64,000 nt of DNA. It comes from DASYTH01 sp035762905. GTDB lineage: Bacteria > Actinomycetota > Actinomycetes > Mycobacteriales > Pseudonocardiaceae. The DNA lies in contig NZ_DASUCC010000077.1 of NCBI RefSeq assembly GCF_035762905.1, forward strand, positions 124,001-188,000. The letters run 5' to 3'. A program made the position numbers and the translations under genes. A model generated the notes under the pieces. That model was given only the letters and a program-made list of their open reading frames with translations, was not told where the DNA came from and searched no databases. Below, piece by piece: positions 23,244 through 31,568 of this stretch (within the stretch, counting starts at the first letter, position 1; each line of letters starts with the position of its first letter).

Positions 23244-24224
23244 ATGGCAGCGATACCGATCCCCATTTCCGATGCCGGCGGGCCGGAGCCGGTGGTGCCG
23301 ATGACGCGGAACTGGTCCGACGAGATCCCGAGATCCCGGTTCTCCTCCTGGCGGGTACCGGTCGGTGAACGCCTGACCTGGTTACAGGCCGAGCTGGACA
23401 GCCGGGAGGACGACGACCCGCCCGGCGTGGTCGCCGCGATGGAGATCGCGCACCAGTCGACCAGGGTCCGTACCAACCTGGCCACCTGGTACTCCGGCTC
23501 GGACATCGAACGCTCCTGGCGCGCGCTGCACCTTGCCGAGACCCGGGTGATCGCCACCAGTCCCGACCTGGTCGGCCGCCTGCCCGCCATCCGGGAACGC
23601 GTCCTTGAGGACCTCGACCCCAAGGACCAACGGGTCCGCGCCCTGCTCGCCGTGCGCTCCACCAACATCGGCGACGTGGAACGCGCCGTCATCGCCGAAG
23701 CCCTGCGCGGCGCCTACGCCACCTCGGACAACTCGCACAGCGCCGTGCGCAGTCTGCGCAACCGGTTGGTGCTCTTCGGCATCCTCATGCTGCTGCTCAA
23801 CGTCGTCCTCGGCGTGCTCAGCTCCGTCTTCCCCACGCTGCTTCCGTTGTGTGTCAAGGGCTTCTGCGCCACCGGCGGCAGCACCCCGACCGGCGGCGAC
23901 ATCTGGCTCATCCAGCTGCTCGGCGCTCTCGGCGGCGCCGTCGCCGTGGTGATCCTGCTGCTGCGGACCCGTCCCTCGGTCGTGGCCTACACCCTCACCC
24001 CGTACCAGGCCGCGATCAAGATCATGCTCGGCGCGGTGCTCGCCGTGGTCGGCGTCCTCATCACCGCCACCGGCCTGTTCCAGGACGTCATCGCCAACCG
24101 GCCCGCCCTCCTGGTCGCCGCCCTCGTTCTCGGCTACGCCCAACAGGTCGGCACCCGGTTCCTGGACACCTACGCCGACAACGTCGTCGGCAAGGCCCAA
24201 CCCAAAGCCGGCGAGAGCAACTAG
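23244..24224 (+). CDS. Four-helix membrane protein of unknown function
   Basis: 326 residues from ATG 23244 (the frame is open to 23181; GTG 23241 also possible). The N-terminal half is soluble and charged, with a helical region (RLTWLQAELDSREDD) and repeated Ala/Arg helices. The C-terminal half has four membrane segments (LVLFGILMLLLNVVLGVLSS, WLIQLLGALGGAVAVVILLL, IKIMLGAVLAVVGVLITAT and ALLVAALVLGYAQQVG). I do not recognise a family. It stands 108 bp before the first type VII cassette on the same strand, so a link is possible but not shown. Confidence 0.75.
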   Translation: MAAIPIPISDAGGPEPVVPMTRNWSDEIPRSRFSSWRVPVGERLTWLQAELDSREDDDPPGVVAAMEIAHQSTRVRTNLATWYSGSDIERSWRALHLAETRVIATSPDLVGRLPAIRERVLEDLDPKDQRVRALLAVRSTNIGDVERAVIAEALRGAYATSDNSHSAVRSLRNRLVLFGILMLLLNVVLGVLSSVFPTLLPLCVKGFCATGGSTPTGGDIWLIQLLGALGGAVAVVILLLRTRPSVVAYTLTPYQAAIKIMLGAVLAVVGVLITATGLFQDVIANRPALLVAALVLGYAQQVGTRFLDTYADNVVGKAQPKAGESN

Positions 24225-24332
24225 TGCCGGATCCACGGATCGTTGCGACGAGCACTCGCCGTCGCCGACGACCTTTGCCACGATCCACGCGTACGGACCA
24301 ATTCCGGGTGTCGATGCCGTTACCCTCAGAGC

Positions 24333-25463
24333 ATGCCTGCGCGCAATGACCGGTACGTCACCGGCGACACCAACTGGGAGACCTACGACCTGGAACAGCT
24401 GGTCGCGATGGTGACCCAGCAGGTCGACCTGCGTGGCCTGATGGGCCTGGCCGACGACTGGCGCTGGACCGGCAACGGGTTGGTCGACGCCGCGCACGAG
24501 TTGGGTGCCGCGCTGGACGGGCTGATGGAGTTCTGGTCCGGCGCCTCGGCCCGGCAGGCCCGCACCGACGTGGCGCTCAACGCCCAGTGGCTGGCCGACC
24601 TCGGCGCCACCGCCTACGAGATCGGCAGCCCGGTCGAGGAGGCCGCGGGCGCGTTGAAGGCGGCCCAGGACCAGATGCCGGTGGTGCCGGACGTCGACCC
24701 GTCGATCGCGCCCGGCTCCGCGCCGGACGGCGCCGCGGTGGGCCAGTTGGCCGGCGGGCCGCTCGGCGCCGCGATCGGCGCCACCGCCGCCGGCACGCAG
24801 AGCGCGGCCGAGGCGGCGCTGGCGGAGGCGGACCTGAAGCGGCAGGCGGTCGAGGCCATGCGCCGGTTCGAGACCGCGGCCATCGGCATCGACGCGGCCA
24901 TCCCGCAGTTCGAGGGTCCGGACAACGTGCTGCGCCCGCCGTCGGAGCCGCCCCGCCGAGGGCGCGGGGAGCCGCCGGTGACGATCATCGTGGACCCGGG
25001 CCCCGGGCGGGACTGGGACGACCTGACCGGCCGGGACGACTCCGGCACCGGCGCGGCCCGGCACGAGGGCGGCTCCGGTGGGCGCGGTCTCGACCGCGGC
25101 ATCACGGTCGGCGCCGGCGGCGGGTCGGTCGGCGGGCTCGGCCCGACCTTCGCGCCGGGCGGCGGATTCGGCATCGGCGGTGGCGGCGCCGGCGTTGGTG
25201 GTCGTGGGGCCGGCGGCTCGCCCGGCACCGGCGCGGTGCCCACCCCGGAGCGGCTCGCCGGTACGGTGCCGGCCATGAGCGCGGGCGCACTGGCCGATCC
25301 GGACGGGCGGCACGGCCCGGCCGGCGGGACCCCGATGGCCCCGATGGGCGGGGCCGCCGGGGCCGGTGGCACGGCGGGCGACCACCGCAGGCGGTTCCCG
25401 GTCGACGCGGACGATCCGTTCGGGCTGGAGAAGAAGGCTTCGCCACCGGTGATCGGGCTCTGA
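24333..25463 (+). CDS. PPE-like type VII secretion substrate, copy A
   Basis: 376 residues. The N-terminal 130 form helices with the W-x-G-type turn FWSGASA, as in WXG100/PPE-type partners. A Gly-rich middle ends in a conserved tail: RRRFPVDADDPFGLEKK then PPVIGL. The copy at 26909-28696 shares the FWSG turn, the WLADLGATA/WMGELGDTA helix and the tail. No YxxxD follows the helical domain, which would leave the signal to the small partner downstream. Gene order (this, small helical protein, EspG) matches a PPE/PE/EspG secretion unit; that pairing is inferred. Confidence 0.75.
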   Translation: MPARNDRYVTGDTNWETYDLEQLVAMVTQQVDLRGLMGLADDWRWTGNGLVDAAHELGAALDGLMEFWSGASARQARTDVALNAQWLADLGATAYEIGSPVEEAAGALKAAQDQMPVVPDVDPSIAPGSAPDGAAVGQLAGGPLGAAIGATAAGTQSAAEAALAEADLKRQAVEAMRRFETAAIGIDAAIPQFEGPDNVLRPPSEPPRRGRGEPPVTIIVDPGPGRDWDDLTGRDDSGTGAARHEGGSGGRGLDRGITVGAGGGSVGGLGPTFAPGGGFGIGGGGAGVGGRGAGGSPGTGAVPTPERLAGTVPAMSAGALADPDGRHGPAGGTPMAPMGGAAGAGGTAGDHRRRFPVDADDPFGLEKKASPPVIGL

Positions 25464-25487
25464 GTGGAACACGAAGGAATGACGGTC

Positions 25488-25994
25488 ATGGAGAACGAGA
25501 CGCCGGACATCGGAACGCTGCGGGGTCAGCTGGCCGCCGAGGCGGTCAACACACCGCCGGCACCGCCGCCGATGCCGACCGCGAGCAAGCCGATGGCCGA
25601 CCGGTCGACCGCCGCCGCGGTCGAGCCGGAGCCGTCCGGCGGCTGGTCGATCGACCCGTACTCGATGCGCGCGTTCGTCCGCTCGATCGACCAGGTCCGG
25701 GAGTGGCTGCGGGTGGTGGGCGAGCGGGTCGAGGGAATGCAGTCGGACGAGTACACGCCGAAGCTCGGGACCAGCCCGGTGGCCACCCAGTTGGAGCGCA
25801 AGTTCGCCGACCGGCTGGACGCCGCCCTTGACAACCCGCAGCGCCCGACCACTGGCGGCCTGCGCCCGATGCTGAGCGAGGCCATGCGCCGGATGGAGGC
25901 GTTCGTCGCCACCGCGGAGGCCGCCCTGCGCGACTACCGCGAGCAGGACCAGGAGGCCGCGAACCGGATCGACCGGGCCGGCCAGGCGGGTTGA
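25488..25994 (+). CDS. PE-like small helical partner with YxxxD signal, copy A
   Basis: 168 residues from ATG 25488; ATG 25479 and GTG 25464 are upstream in frame, but GAAGGA (25473-25478) is correctly spaced only for 25488. A Pro-rich first 50 residues precede a helical hairpin (SIDPYSMRAFVRSIDQVREWL) with the turn PKLGTSPV in place of W-x-G. Near the end is Tyr150-x3-Asp154 (YREQD), the general type VII secretion signal. Its paralogue is 28716-29078. It probably forms the PE-like half of a heterodimer with the PPE-like product. Confidence 0.7.
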   Translation: MENETPDIGTLRGQLAAEAVNTPPAPPPMPTASKPMADRSTAAAVEPEPSGGWSIDPYSMRAFVRSIDQVREWLRVVGERVEGMQSDEYTPKLGTSPVATQLERKFADRLDAALDNPQRPTTGGLRPMLSEAMRRMEAFVATAEAALRDYREQDQEAANRIDRAGQAG

Positions 25995-26004
25995 TCGCAC
26001 GACA

Positions 26005-26811
26005 ATGACGCTGGGAGACGGGTTCGACGCGTCGCTGGACGTCGTCGAGATGGACCTGCTGTGCACATTCGCCGGCGTGCCGGCGCCGTTCCCGCTGCGG
26101 GTGCCGTCGGTGGGCGCCGACGGCACCGAGCGCCGGGCGCTGTTCGGCGCCGCCCGGGACCGGCTGACCGCCCGCGGTCTGGCCGACCATCGGGGGCCGT
26201 GCGGGGTCGCCGAGGAGTTCGTGCGCCTGCTGCGGTCCAGCCGGGCATCCCTCGATCTGCTGCTCACCATGGGGGTGGACCGGCTGGGCGCGGTGCTGCT
26301 CGGGGTGAACGGCGCCGCGCTGCTCGCGGTGACCGAGCCGGACGCCGACGAGCTGTTCACCGGGCTGGTCGCGCTGCCCATCGACGACGCCGTGGACGAG
26401 CTGCTGCGGTTGCTACCCGAGCTGGACGCGGCCATGACCACCCCGTTCACCCTGCCGCGGCGCGCGGTCGGCCAGGTGTACGCCGTGCTGATGGACCGGG
26501 CCAGGAGTCGCCGGGGCTGGCTCGAGGCGCACGAGTTGGACGAGCTGCTCGGCGCGCACGGGATCGACGAGCGGCTGGCCCGCCGGATGAGCACCGCCCT
26601 GCAGCCGGTACTCGGCAACGGCCAGGCCGGACTGTCCGAACGGCGCGGTTACGCCGGGGCCTGGCGGCGGGTCGGGGCCGAGCTGCGCTGGCTGGACACC
26701 GAGCACGGCCGCTACAAGCTCGGCGGCGATGCGGAATGGACAAGTGTGAACCCGTTGTTCGCCAACGAGTTGTATGCCTCGATCCGCCATTTGGCGGCAG
26801 TGATCGGCTAG
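26005..26811 (+). CDS. espG: ESX secretion-associated chaperone EspG, copy A
   Basis: 268 residues of the EspG fold family: VVEMDLLCTFAGVPAPFPLRVPS at the start, ELHELxELLGAHGIDER near the middle, and GQAGLSERRG then RWLDTEHGRYKLG at the end. Mycobacterial EspG binds the tip of PPE proteins and keeps PE-PPE pairs soluble for secretion. Here it follows a PPE-like and a PE-like gene, matching that role. It is about 45 percent identical by eye to the second copy, 29082-29936. EspG is not part of mycobacterial ESX-4. Confidence 0.85.
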   Translation: MTLGDGFDASLDVVEMDLLCTFAGVPAPFPLRVPSVGADGTERRALFGAARDRLTARGLADHRGPCGVAEEFVRLLRSSRASLDLLLTMGVDRLGAVLLGVNGAALLAVTEPDADELFTGLVALPIDDAVDELLRLLPELDAAMTTPFTLPRRAVGQVYAVLMDRARSRRGWLEAHELDELLGAHGIDERLARRMSTALQPVLGNGQAGLSERRGYAGAWRRVGAELRWLDTEHGRYKLGGDAEWTSVNPLFANELYASIRHLAAVIG

Positions 26812-26908
26812 GTTCGCAACCTGTTCAACCGATTCGGTGCCCGCTGTCGGTCCGATCCGATAACGTAACGGTCGGAAGCGACGATTTGTCACCGAGTGGG
26901 GTCACCAC

Positions 26909-28696
26909 ATGGCCATCTTTGACTTAGGCGCGGTGTTCGCGAGTCTGCGGCAGACGGCGGCCAACGCACAAGCCGAAGCCGAGCGTGAACGGCGCGAGCG
27001 GCGCCAGTACAACGACCGCTGGGTCACCGGCGGCGTGCACTGGGACGGGTACGGGCTCGAGACACTGATCAAGATGGTGGCCGAACGGGCCAGCCCCAAC
27101 CAGCTCGACGCGCTGGCCGGCGAATGGCGCCGGCACGGTAGCTCGGTCACCCAGGCCTCGGCGGACCTGCAGCGCTCGCTGAACACCCTGATGCAGTTCT
27201 GGTCCGGTTCGAGTGCGGTCGAGGCCAACCAGATCGTGACCAACAACGCGGTCTGGATGGGCGAGCTCGGCGACACCGCGGCGCAGATGGCCGACCCGAT
27301 CCAGGACGCGGGCGGGGCGCTGCGGTCGGCGCAGAGCACCATGCCCGGCAAGCCGAATGATGCCTGGTACATGGGCGCCGGCGGCGGCGCGCTGGCCGGC
27401 TTCGCGGTCGCCGGTCCGATCGGCGCGGCGTTCGGCGCCGCCATCGGCGGCATCGCCAGCGCGTTCGGTTTCGGCAGCAGCAAGAAGAAGCTCAAGCGCA
27501 AGGCCGTGCAGACGATGCAGCGCTACGAGACCGCGCTGCTCGGCATCGACGGGACCACCCCGCAGTTCGGTCTGCCGTCCAACGGCACCAACCCCGGTCC
27601 CGGCCAGGGCGCCAACCCCGGGCCCGGCGTCGGCACGCCGGGGACCGGTCCGACCCCGCCCGGCGGCACGGGTCCGGACCTGCGTCCCGGTGTCGGCGGG
27701 CCGGGGATCGGCACGATTCCCTCGTTCACCGATGGTCCCGAGCCGCGCTGGCGCGGGCTGACCCCGCCGCCACCGTTCGGCGGTATGAACCCGATTCCCG
27801 GCGGCGGTGGCCTGCCGGGCACCGGCCTCGGCGGTTTTCCCGGCGGGTTCCTGCCCCCGGGCCGGGGCGTCGGAACGCCCGGATCCCGCGGTCCCGGGCT
27901 GGGCGCGGTGCCGCCCGGCCGCAGCGGCACATCCGGTGGCCGGGGTGGCGTCGGCCGCGGCGGGGTGCCGGGTGGCATCGGTGCCGGTGGACGCGGCGGC
28001 ACGACCGGCCGGGGCGGTGCCGCCGGTCGCGGTGGCGTCGGCGGGGTCGGCGCGGGTGGCCGGGGTACCGGTGGCACCCGCGCGGCGGGTGCCGGCCGGG
28101 CGGGTCTGGCCGGTCGTGGCGGGCTGCCCGGTGGCGGCATGGGTGCCGGGGCCGGTGCGGGTCGCGGTGGCGCGGGCAAGGACCGGGAGCACAAGCGGCG
28201 CCCCGGTCTCGAGGTGGACGGCACCGATCTGGTCGGTGGCCCGGACAGCTACGGCCCCGGCGGGTTGGGTGCGCGCGGCGGAACGACCGCCTCGGGTGCC
28301 GGCCGGGCCGGTATGGCCGGTCGTGGTGGCATGCCGGCCGGCGGTATGGGTGCCGGTGCGGGTCGCGGTGGCGCGGGCAAGGACCGTGAGCACAAGCGCC
28401 GTCCCGGCCTCGATGTGGACGGCAGCTCGGACCTGATGGGCGGCATGGAGAGCTACGGCCCGGGCGGTGGGCCCGGCGGCCGCGGCGGGATCGGCGCCGA
28501 CGCCGAGCGCGGCGGTGCGCGCGGCCGGTTCGGTCGCGGCGGTGCGCTCGACCCGCACGGGTCGGGCTACGGCGCGCCCGGGGCCGCCGGTGCGCGGGAC
28601 GAAGAGGACGACGAGCACGTGCGCAAGTTCCCGGTCGAGGAGGATCCCTTCTCGTCCTCGGACCTGAAGGCCGCGCCGCCGGTCATCGGCCTGTAG
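26909..28696 (+). CDS. PPE-like type VII secretion substrate, copy B, with long Gly/Arg-rich region
   Basis: 595 residues. The first 150 are helical with FWSGSSA and a WMGELGDTA segment, then a Gly/Ala hydrophobic stretch (AGFAVAGPIGAAFGAAIGG) and a KKKLKRKAVQTMQRYE helix. From about 215 the sequence is Gly/Pro- and then RGG-rich; two copies of a roughly 60-residue block carrying the GGAGKDREHKRRPGL motif follow each other. The C-terminus has FPVEEDPF and PPVIGL as in copy A. ATG 26909 begins MAIFDLG. It is an effector or structural surface protein by context only. Confidence 0.75.
   Translation: MAIFDLGAVFASLRQTAANAQAEAERERRERRQYNDRWVTGGVHWDGYGLETLIKMVAERASPNQLDALAGEWRRHGSSVTQASADLQRSLNTLMQFWSGSSAVEANQIVTNNAVWMGELGDTAAQMADPIQDAGGALRSAQSTMPGKPNDAWYMGAGGGALAGFAVAGPIGAAFGAAIGGIASAFGFGSSKKKLKRKAVQTMQRYETALLGIDGTTPQFGLPSNGTNPGPGQGANPGPGVGTPGTGPTPPGGTGPDLRPGVGGPGIGTIPSFTDGPEPRWRGLTPPPPFGGMNPIPGGGGLPGTGLGGFPGGFLPPGRGVGTPGSRGPGLGAVPPGRSGTSGGRGGVGRGGVPGGIGAGGRGGTTGRGGAAGRGGVGGVGAGGRGTGGTRAAGAGRAGLAGRGGLPGGGMGAGAGAGRGGAGKDREHKRRPGLEVDGTDLVGGPDSYGPGGLGARGGTTASGAGRAGMAGRGGMPAGGMGAGAGRGGAGKDREHKRRPGLDVDGSSDLMGGMESYGPGGGPGGRGGIGADAERGGARGRFGRGGALDPHGSGYGAPGAAGARDEEDDEHVRKFPVEEDPFSSSDLKAAPPVIGL
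28087..28470 (+). repeat. Internal direct duplication in PPE-like copy B
   Basis: About 176 bp at 28087-28263 recur at 28294-28470. Both encode GAGRAG-(L/M)-AGRGG-(L/M)-P, then RGGAGKDREHKRRPGL and SYGPGG. The divergence is mostly at third positions plus one AG insertion. Confidence 0.75.
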
Positions 28697-28715
28697 ACGC
28701 GAGGAGGAAAGACAG

Positions 28716-29078
28716 ATGTACCTCGAGGAGCAGAGCGCCGGTGGCGCGATGGCCCCGGGCAGCGGTTGGCAGGTCGATGCCGATCAGGTGCGTGCCTTCG
28801 CGGCCGCGGTCGCGCAGGTCCGGGCCAACCTCGACGCGGTGTCCACCGAGGTGACCGACATGGGCGACCCGAGCCTCGCCCCGATGCTCGGCACCAGCCC
28901 GGTCGGCCAGGAGCTGTCCGAGAAGTTCACCGACCGGCTTGGCGGCACGGGCGGGCTGCGCGGGCAGCTCGAGGTGGCCCTGAAGAACATGGAGGAGTTC
29001 GTCGCCAGCGCCGAGCGCACGGTGGCGGCCTACGAGCAGACCGACGCCGACGGCGCCGGCAACTACCGGTACAGCTGA
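28716..29078 (+). CDS. PE-like small helical partner with YxxxD signal, copy B
   Basis: 120 residues. Same design as copy A without the Pro-rich leader: GWQVDADQVRAFAAAVAQVR, the turn PMLGTSPVGQELSEKFTDRL, then LEVALKNMEEFVASAE and Tyr106-x3-Asp110 (YEQTD) near the end. The start follows GAGGAGG, a strong ribosome site. The EspG gene begins 3 bp after the stop, so the two are probably translated together. Confidence 0.72.
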   Translation: MYLEEQSAGGAMAPGSGWQVDADQVRAFAAAVAQVRANLDAVSTEVTDMGDPSLAPMLGTSPVGQELSEKFTDRLGGTGGLRGQLEVALKNMEEFVASAERTVAAYEQTDADGAGNYRYS

Positions 29079-29081
29079 TCG

Positions 29082-29936
29082 ATGGCGACAGGGGTGGACC
29101 GGGGGCACGCGCTGCATCCGGTCGAGGTCGAGCTGCTGTGCACGTTCGCCGAGGTGGCCGCGCCGTTCCCGCTGGAGGTGCCGTCCTCCGGGGTGACCGA
29201 CGTGGAGCGCCTGGTGATGTACGGCGGCGCGCGGGAGCTGATGACCGAGCGGGGCCTTGCCGACGAGGCGGGCCCGCTCGGCGTCGCCGATGACTTCGTC
29301 TACCTGCTGCGCAACGCCACCGGTGTACTGGACCTGGTGCTCGCCGAAGAACGCGCCACGTTCGGCGCGGTGGTGCTGAGCTACCGGGACGAGGCGCTGC
29401 TGGTCACCCAGGACATGACCGACCCGGAGCGGACGATCATGATGATCCCCGGGTCCCTCGACGACCTCGTCGAGGAGCTGATCCACCTCATCCCCGCGAC
29501 GGACGCCGCCAACAGCGCCCCGTTCAGCCTGCCTCGCGCGGCGATCGAGAACGCCTACAACGAAATGCGCCAGCGGATCCCCGAACCCGCCAACCCGTCG
29601 TCCGATCTGGACACCACGGTGGAGATCCGCCGCCCACCACAATGCATGCAGACCGATGAGATCGACGACCTGCTCAGCGCGCACGGCATCGACGAGCGCA
29701 CGGTCCGCCGGATGGTCTCGCACCTGCAACCCGTGCGCGGCAACGGCCAGGCCGGCCTCGCCAAACGCGACAACACCGAGGACCAGTGGCACCGCCACGG
29801 CGAAGAACTCCGCTGGCTCGACACCCAACGCGGCCGCTTTCGGCTGGCCGAAGACGGCGACTGGATGAGCGTCAACCCCCTCCCCACCGACGACCTCCGC
29901 TCCGCCCTCCGCCGCCTGGCCGCCACCATCCGCTAA
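29082..29936 (+). CDS. espG: ESX secretion-associated chaperone EspG, copy B
   Basis: 284 residues. Shared with copy A are EVELLCTFAEVAAPFPLEVPS, the helix with DDLLSAHGIDERTVRRM, and the tail NGQAGLAKRDN then LRWLDTQRGRFRLAEDG. An extra 15-residue loop (EPANPSSDLDTTVEI) is inserted before the DDLLSAHG helix. Two EspG copies, each next to its own PPE/PE-like pair, suggest client specificity, as known between mycobacterial ESX systems. It ends 198 bp before the convergent mycP. Confidence 0.85.
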   Translation: MATGVDRGHALHPVEVELLCTFAEVAAPFPLEVPSSGVTDVERLVMYGGARELMTERGLADEAGPLGVADDFVYLLRNATGVLDLVLAEERATFGAVVLSYRDEALLVTQDMTDPERTIMMIPGSLDDLVEELIHLIPATDAANSAPFSLPRAAIENAYNEMRQRIPEPANPSSDLDTTVEIRRPPQCMQTDEIDDLLSAHGIDERTVRRMVSHLQPVRGNGQAGLAKRDNTEDQWHRHGEELRWLDTQRGRFRLAEDGDWMSVNPLPTDDLRSALRRLAATIR

Positions 29937-29940
29937 TAAC

Positions 29941-30130
29941 CCGCCTCTCCGGAATGACCCCCCTGCCACGCCCGGCAACCCGGCTGCCCGAGGCGGGATC
30001 GGGTGCAAGAAGTCCCGGCCCCCCAACCAACGCAACCTCAGGGGCACCGTGACGGCACCCAGCCACACTCAACCCGCGAACCGCACCACCGGCTGGAACG
30101 CAACAACAGCAGTAAAACCCGGAGAGGCGG
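29941..30130. repeat. 12-bp perfect inverted repeats bounding the espG-mycP gap
   Basis: CCGCCTCTCCGG at 29941-29952 and CCGGAGAGGCGG at 30119-30130 are exact complements, 166 bp apart, one beside the espG stop and the other beside the mycP stop. The gap between them holds no gene. They may be the base of a long terminator stem or the ends of an old insertion. Confidence 0.6.
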
Positions 30131-30134
30131 ACGG

Positions 30135-31565
30135 TCAGGCGCTGGTGATTCGGCGGAGGTTGGTGGGGTCGTCCTCGCGGCGGTTGCGGCGGACGGTGTG
30201 GACGACGAAGACGGTGAGGACGAGGGCGCCGACGCCGCCGAGGGAACCGATGAGGGCGACGGTGACCGGGGTCCAGTCCTTGGGGTCGGCGGGGGGCATG
30301 TCGAACGTGATGTTGGTGGGTTGGTCCGGGTTGATGCCCTGTTCGCTGGGGACCATGGCGGTGAGGGCGGCGATCGGGTTGATCATGCCGTAGCCGACCA
30401 GGTTGTCCCGGCCCCCGGCGGCGGCGGGGTGCGATGAGGTGGCCTTGATGCGGTCCATGACCTGGCGGGCGGTCAGGTTCGGGAAGCGTTCGCGGATCAG
30501 GGCGGCCATGCCGGCGACGTAGGGGGCGGCGAAGCTGGTGCCCTGGATCTCCGAGGGTTGGCCGTCCTTGGTCAGCAGGCGGTTGGCGAGACCGGAGTTG
30601 TTGCCGGGGTCGAGGGAGGTGATCTCGGTGCCGGGGGCGCCGACGGTGACCCAGGGACCCTGGACGGAGAACTGGGCCGGGTCACCGCGACGGTCGATGG
30701 CGGCGACCGAGACGACATAGTCCGCGAACCACGGCGGGGTGACGATCGTGGTGGGACGGTTGGCGTCCGGACCGTTCTGCTGGTTGCAGTCGTTCTCCTT
30801 GAGGTTGCCGGCGGAGGCGACCACAACGACGTCCCGATCCTCGACCGCGAACCGCAACGCGGACTGAACCGCGACCTCGGCCGACGTGATCGGCCCGGCC
30901 GGCCGGCAGTTGTCCACCGACATGTTGATCACGCCCTTGGGCACCTGGTTCGCCGCGCGCACGATCGCCTGGGCGAGGGTGAGCAGGTTGCCGGCGGCCC
31001 GGGTCTGGGCGTTCGGATCGGTGGGGTCCTTGCCCTCGTAGTTGGCGCTGGACTGGCGGATGCTGACGATGCCCGCGTCCGGCGCGATGCCCTTGAACCC
31101 GATGTTGCTGTTCGCCGGCGGGTTCGCCGCGATGATCCCGGCGACCTCGGTGCCGTGCCCGTCGCAGTCCTCGAGGCCGTTCTTGTCGGCCACGTAGTCA
31201 CCGCCGCCGGCGAGCCGGTCGCCGAGGAAGTCGTGCCGGTTCACCCCGGTGTCGATCACCGCGACCTTCTGCCCCTTGCCGGTGGCGAACCGGTGCAGCT
31301 CGTCGAACCGCAGCTGGGTCTGCCCCCACGGCTTGTTGGGCAGCACCACGCCCTCGTTGAGCGACTTCACACACAGCGTCTTCTGCTCGTACGGCAGGTC
31401 GGGCCGGCCGGTGTCGTTCGGCACCGGGGTGCCGGCGGGCAGCGGGGGCGGCTTGGCGAAGCCGTCCTCGCGGCCCGGTTGCGCCGAGGCGACCGCCGGG
31501 GTGAGGGCGAGCAGGCCGGCCGCGACCGCCGCGGCGAGCCGGTGGATCGTCGACGGTGTCCGCAT
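30135..31565 (-). CDS. mycP: Mycosin, type VII secretion-associated subtilisin-like protease
   Basis: 476 residues. A signal peptide (residues 1-28, ending AVASA) is followed by the subtilase domain with Asp105 (VIDTGV), His137 (DGHGTEVAG) and Ser344 (GTSFAAPYVAG), and a C-terminal membrane anchor at about 434-457. Mycosins stabilise the ESX membrane complex and cleave substrates such as EspB. It is transcribed with eccD on the minus strand, with 3 bp between the genes, as in the mycobacterial ESX-4 locus. No eccB lies next to it, which is unusual. Confidence 0.95.
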   Translation of the reverse strand: MRTPSTIHRLAAAVAAGLLALTPAVASAQPGREDGFAKPPPLPAGTPVPNDTGRPDLPYEQKTLCVKSLNEGVVLPNKPWGQTQLRFDELHRFATGKGQKVAVIDTGVNRHDFLGDRLAGGGDYVADKNGLEDCDGHGTEVAGIIAANPPANSNIGFKGIAPDAGIVSIRQSSANYEGKDPTDPNAQTRAAGNLLTLAQAIVRAANQVPKGVINMSVDNCRPAGPITSAEVAVQSALRFAVEDRDVVVVASAGNLKENDCNQQNGPDANRPTTIVTPPWFADYVVSVAAIDRRGDPAQFSVQGPWVTVGAPGTEITSLDPGNNSGLANRLLTKDGQPSEIQGTSFAAPYVAGMAALIRERFPNLTARQVMDRIKATSSHPAAAGGRDNLVGYGMINPIAALTAMVPSEQGINPDQPTNITFDMPPADPKDWTPVTVALIGSLGGVGALVLTVFVVHTVRRNRREDDPTNLRRITSA

Positions 31566-31568
31566 GAG

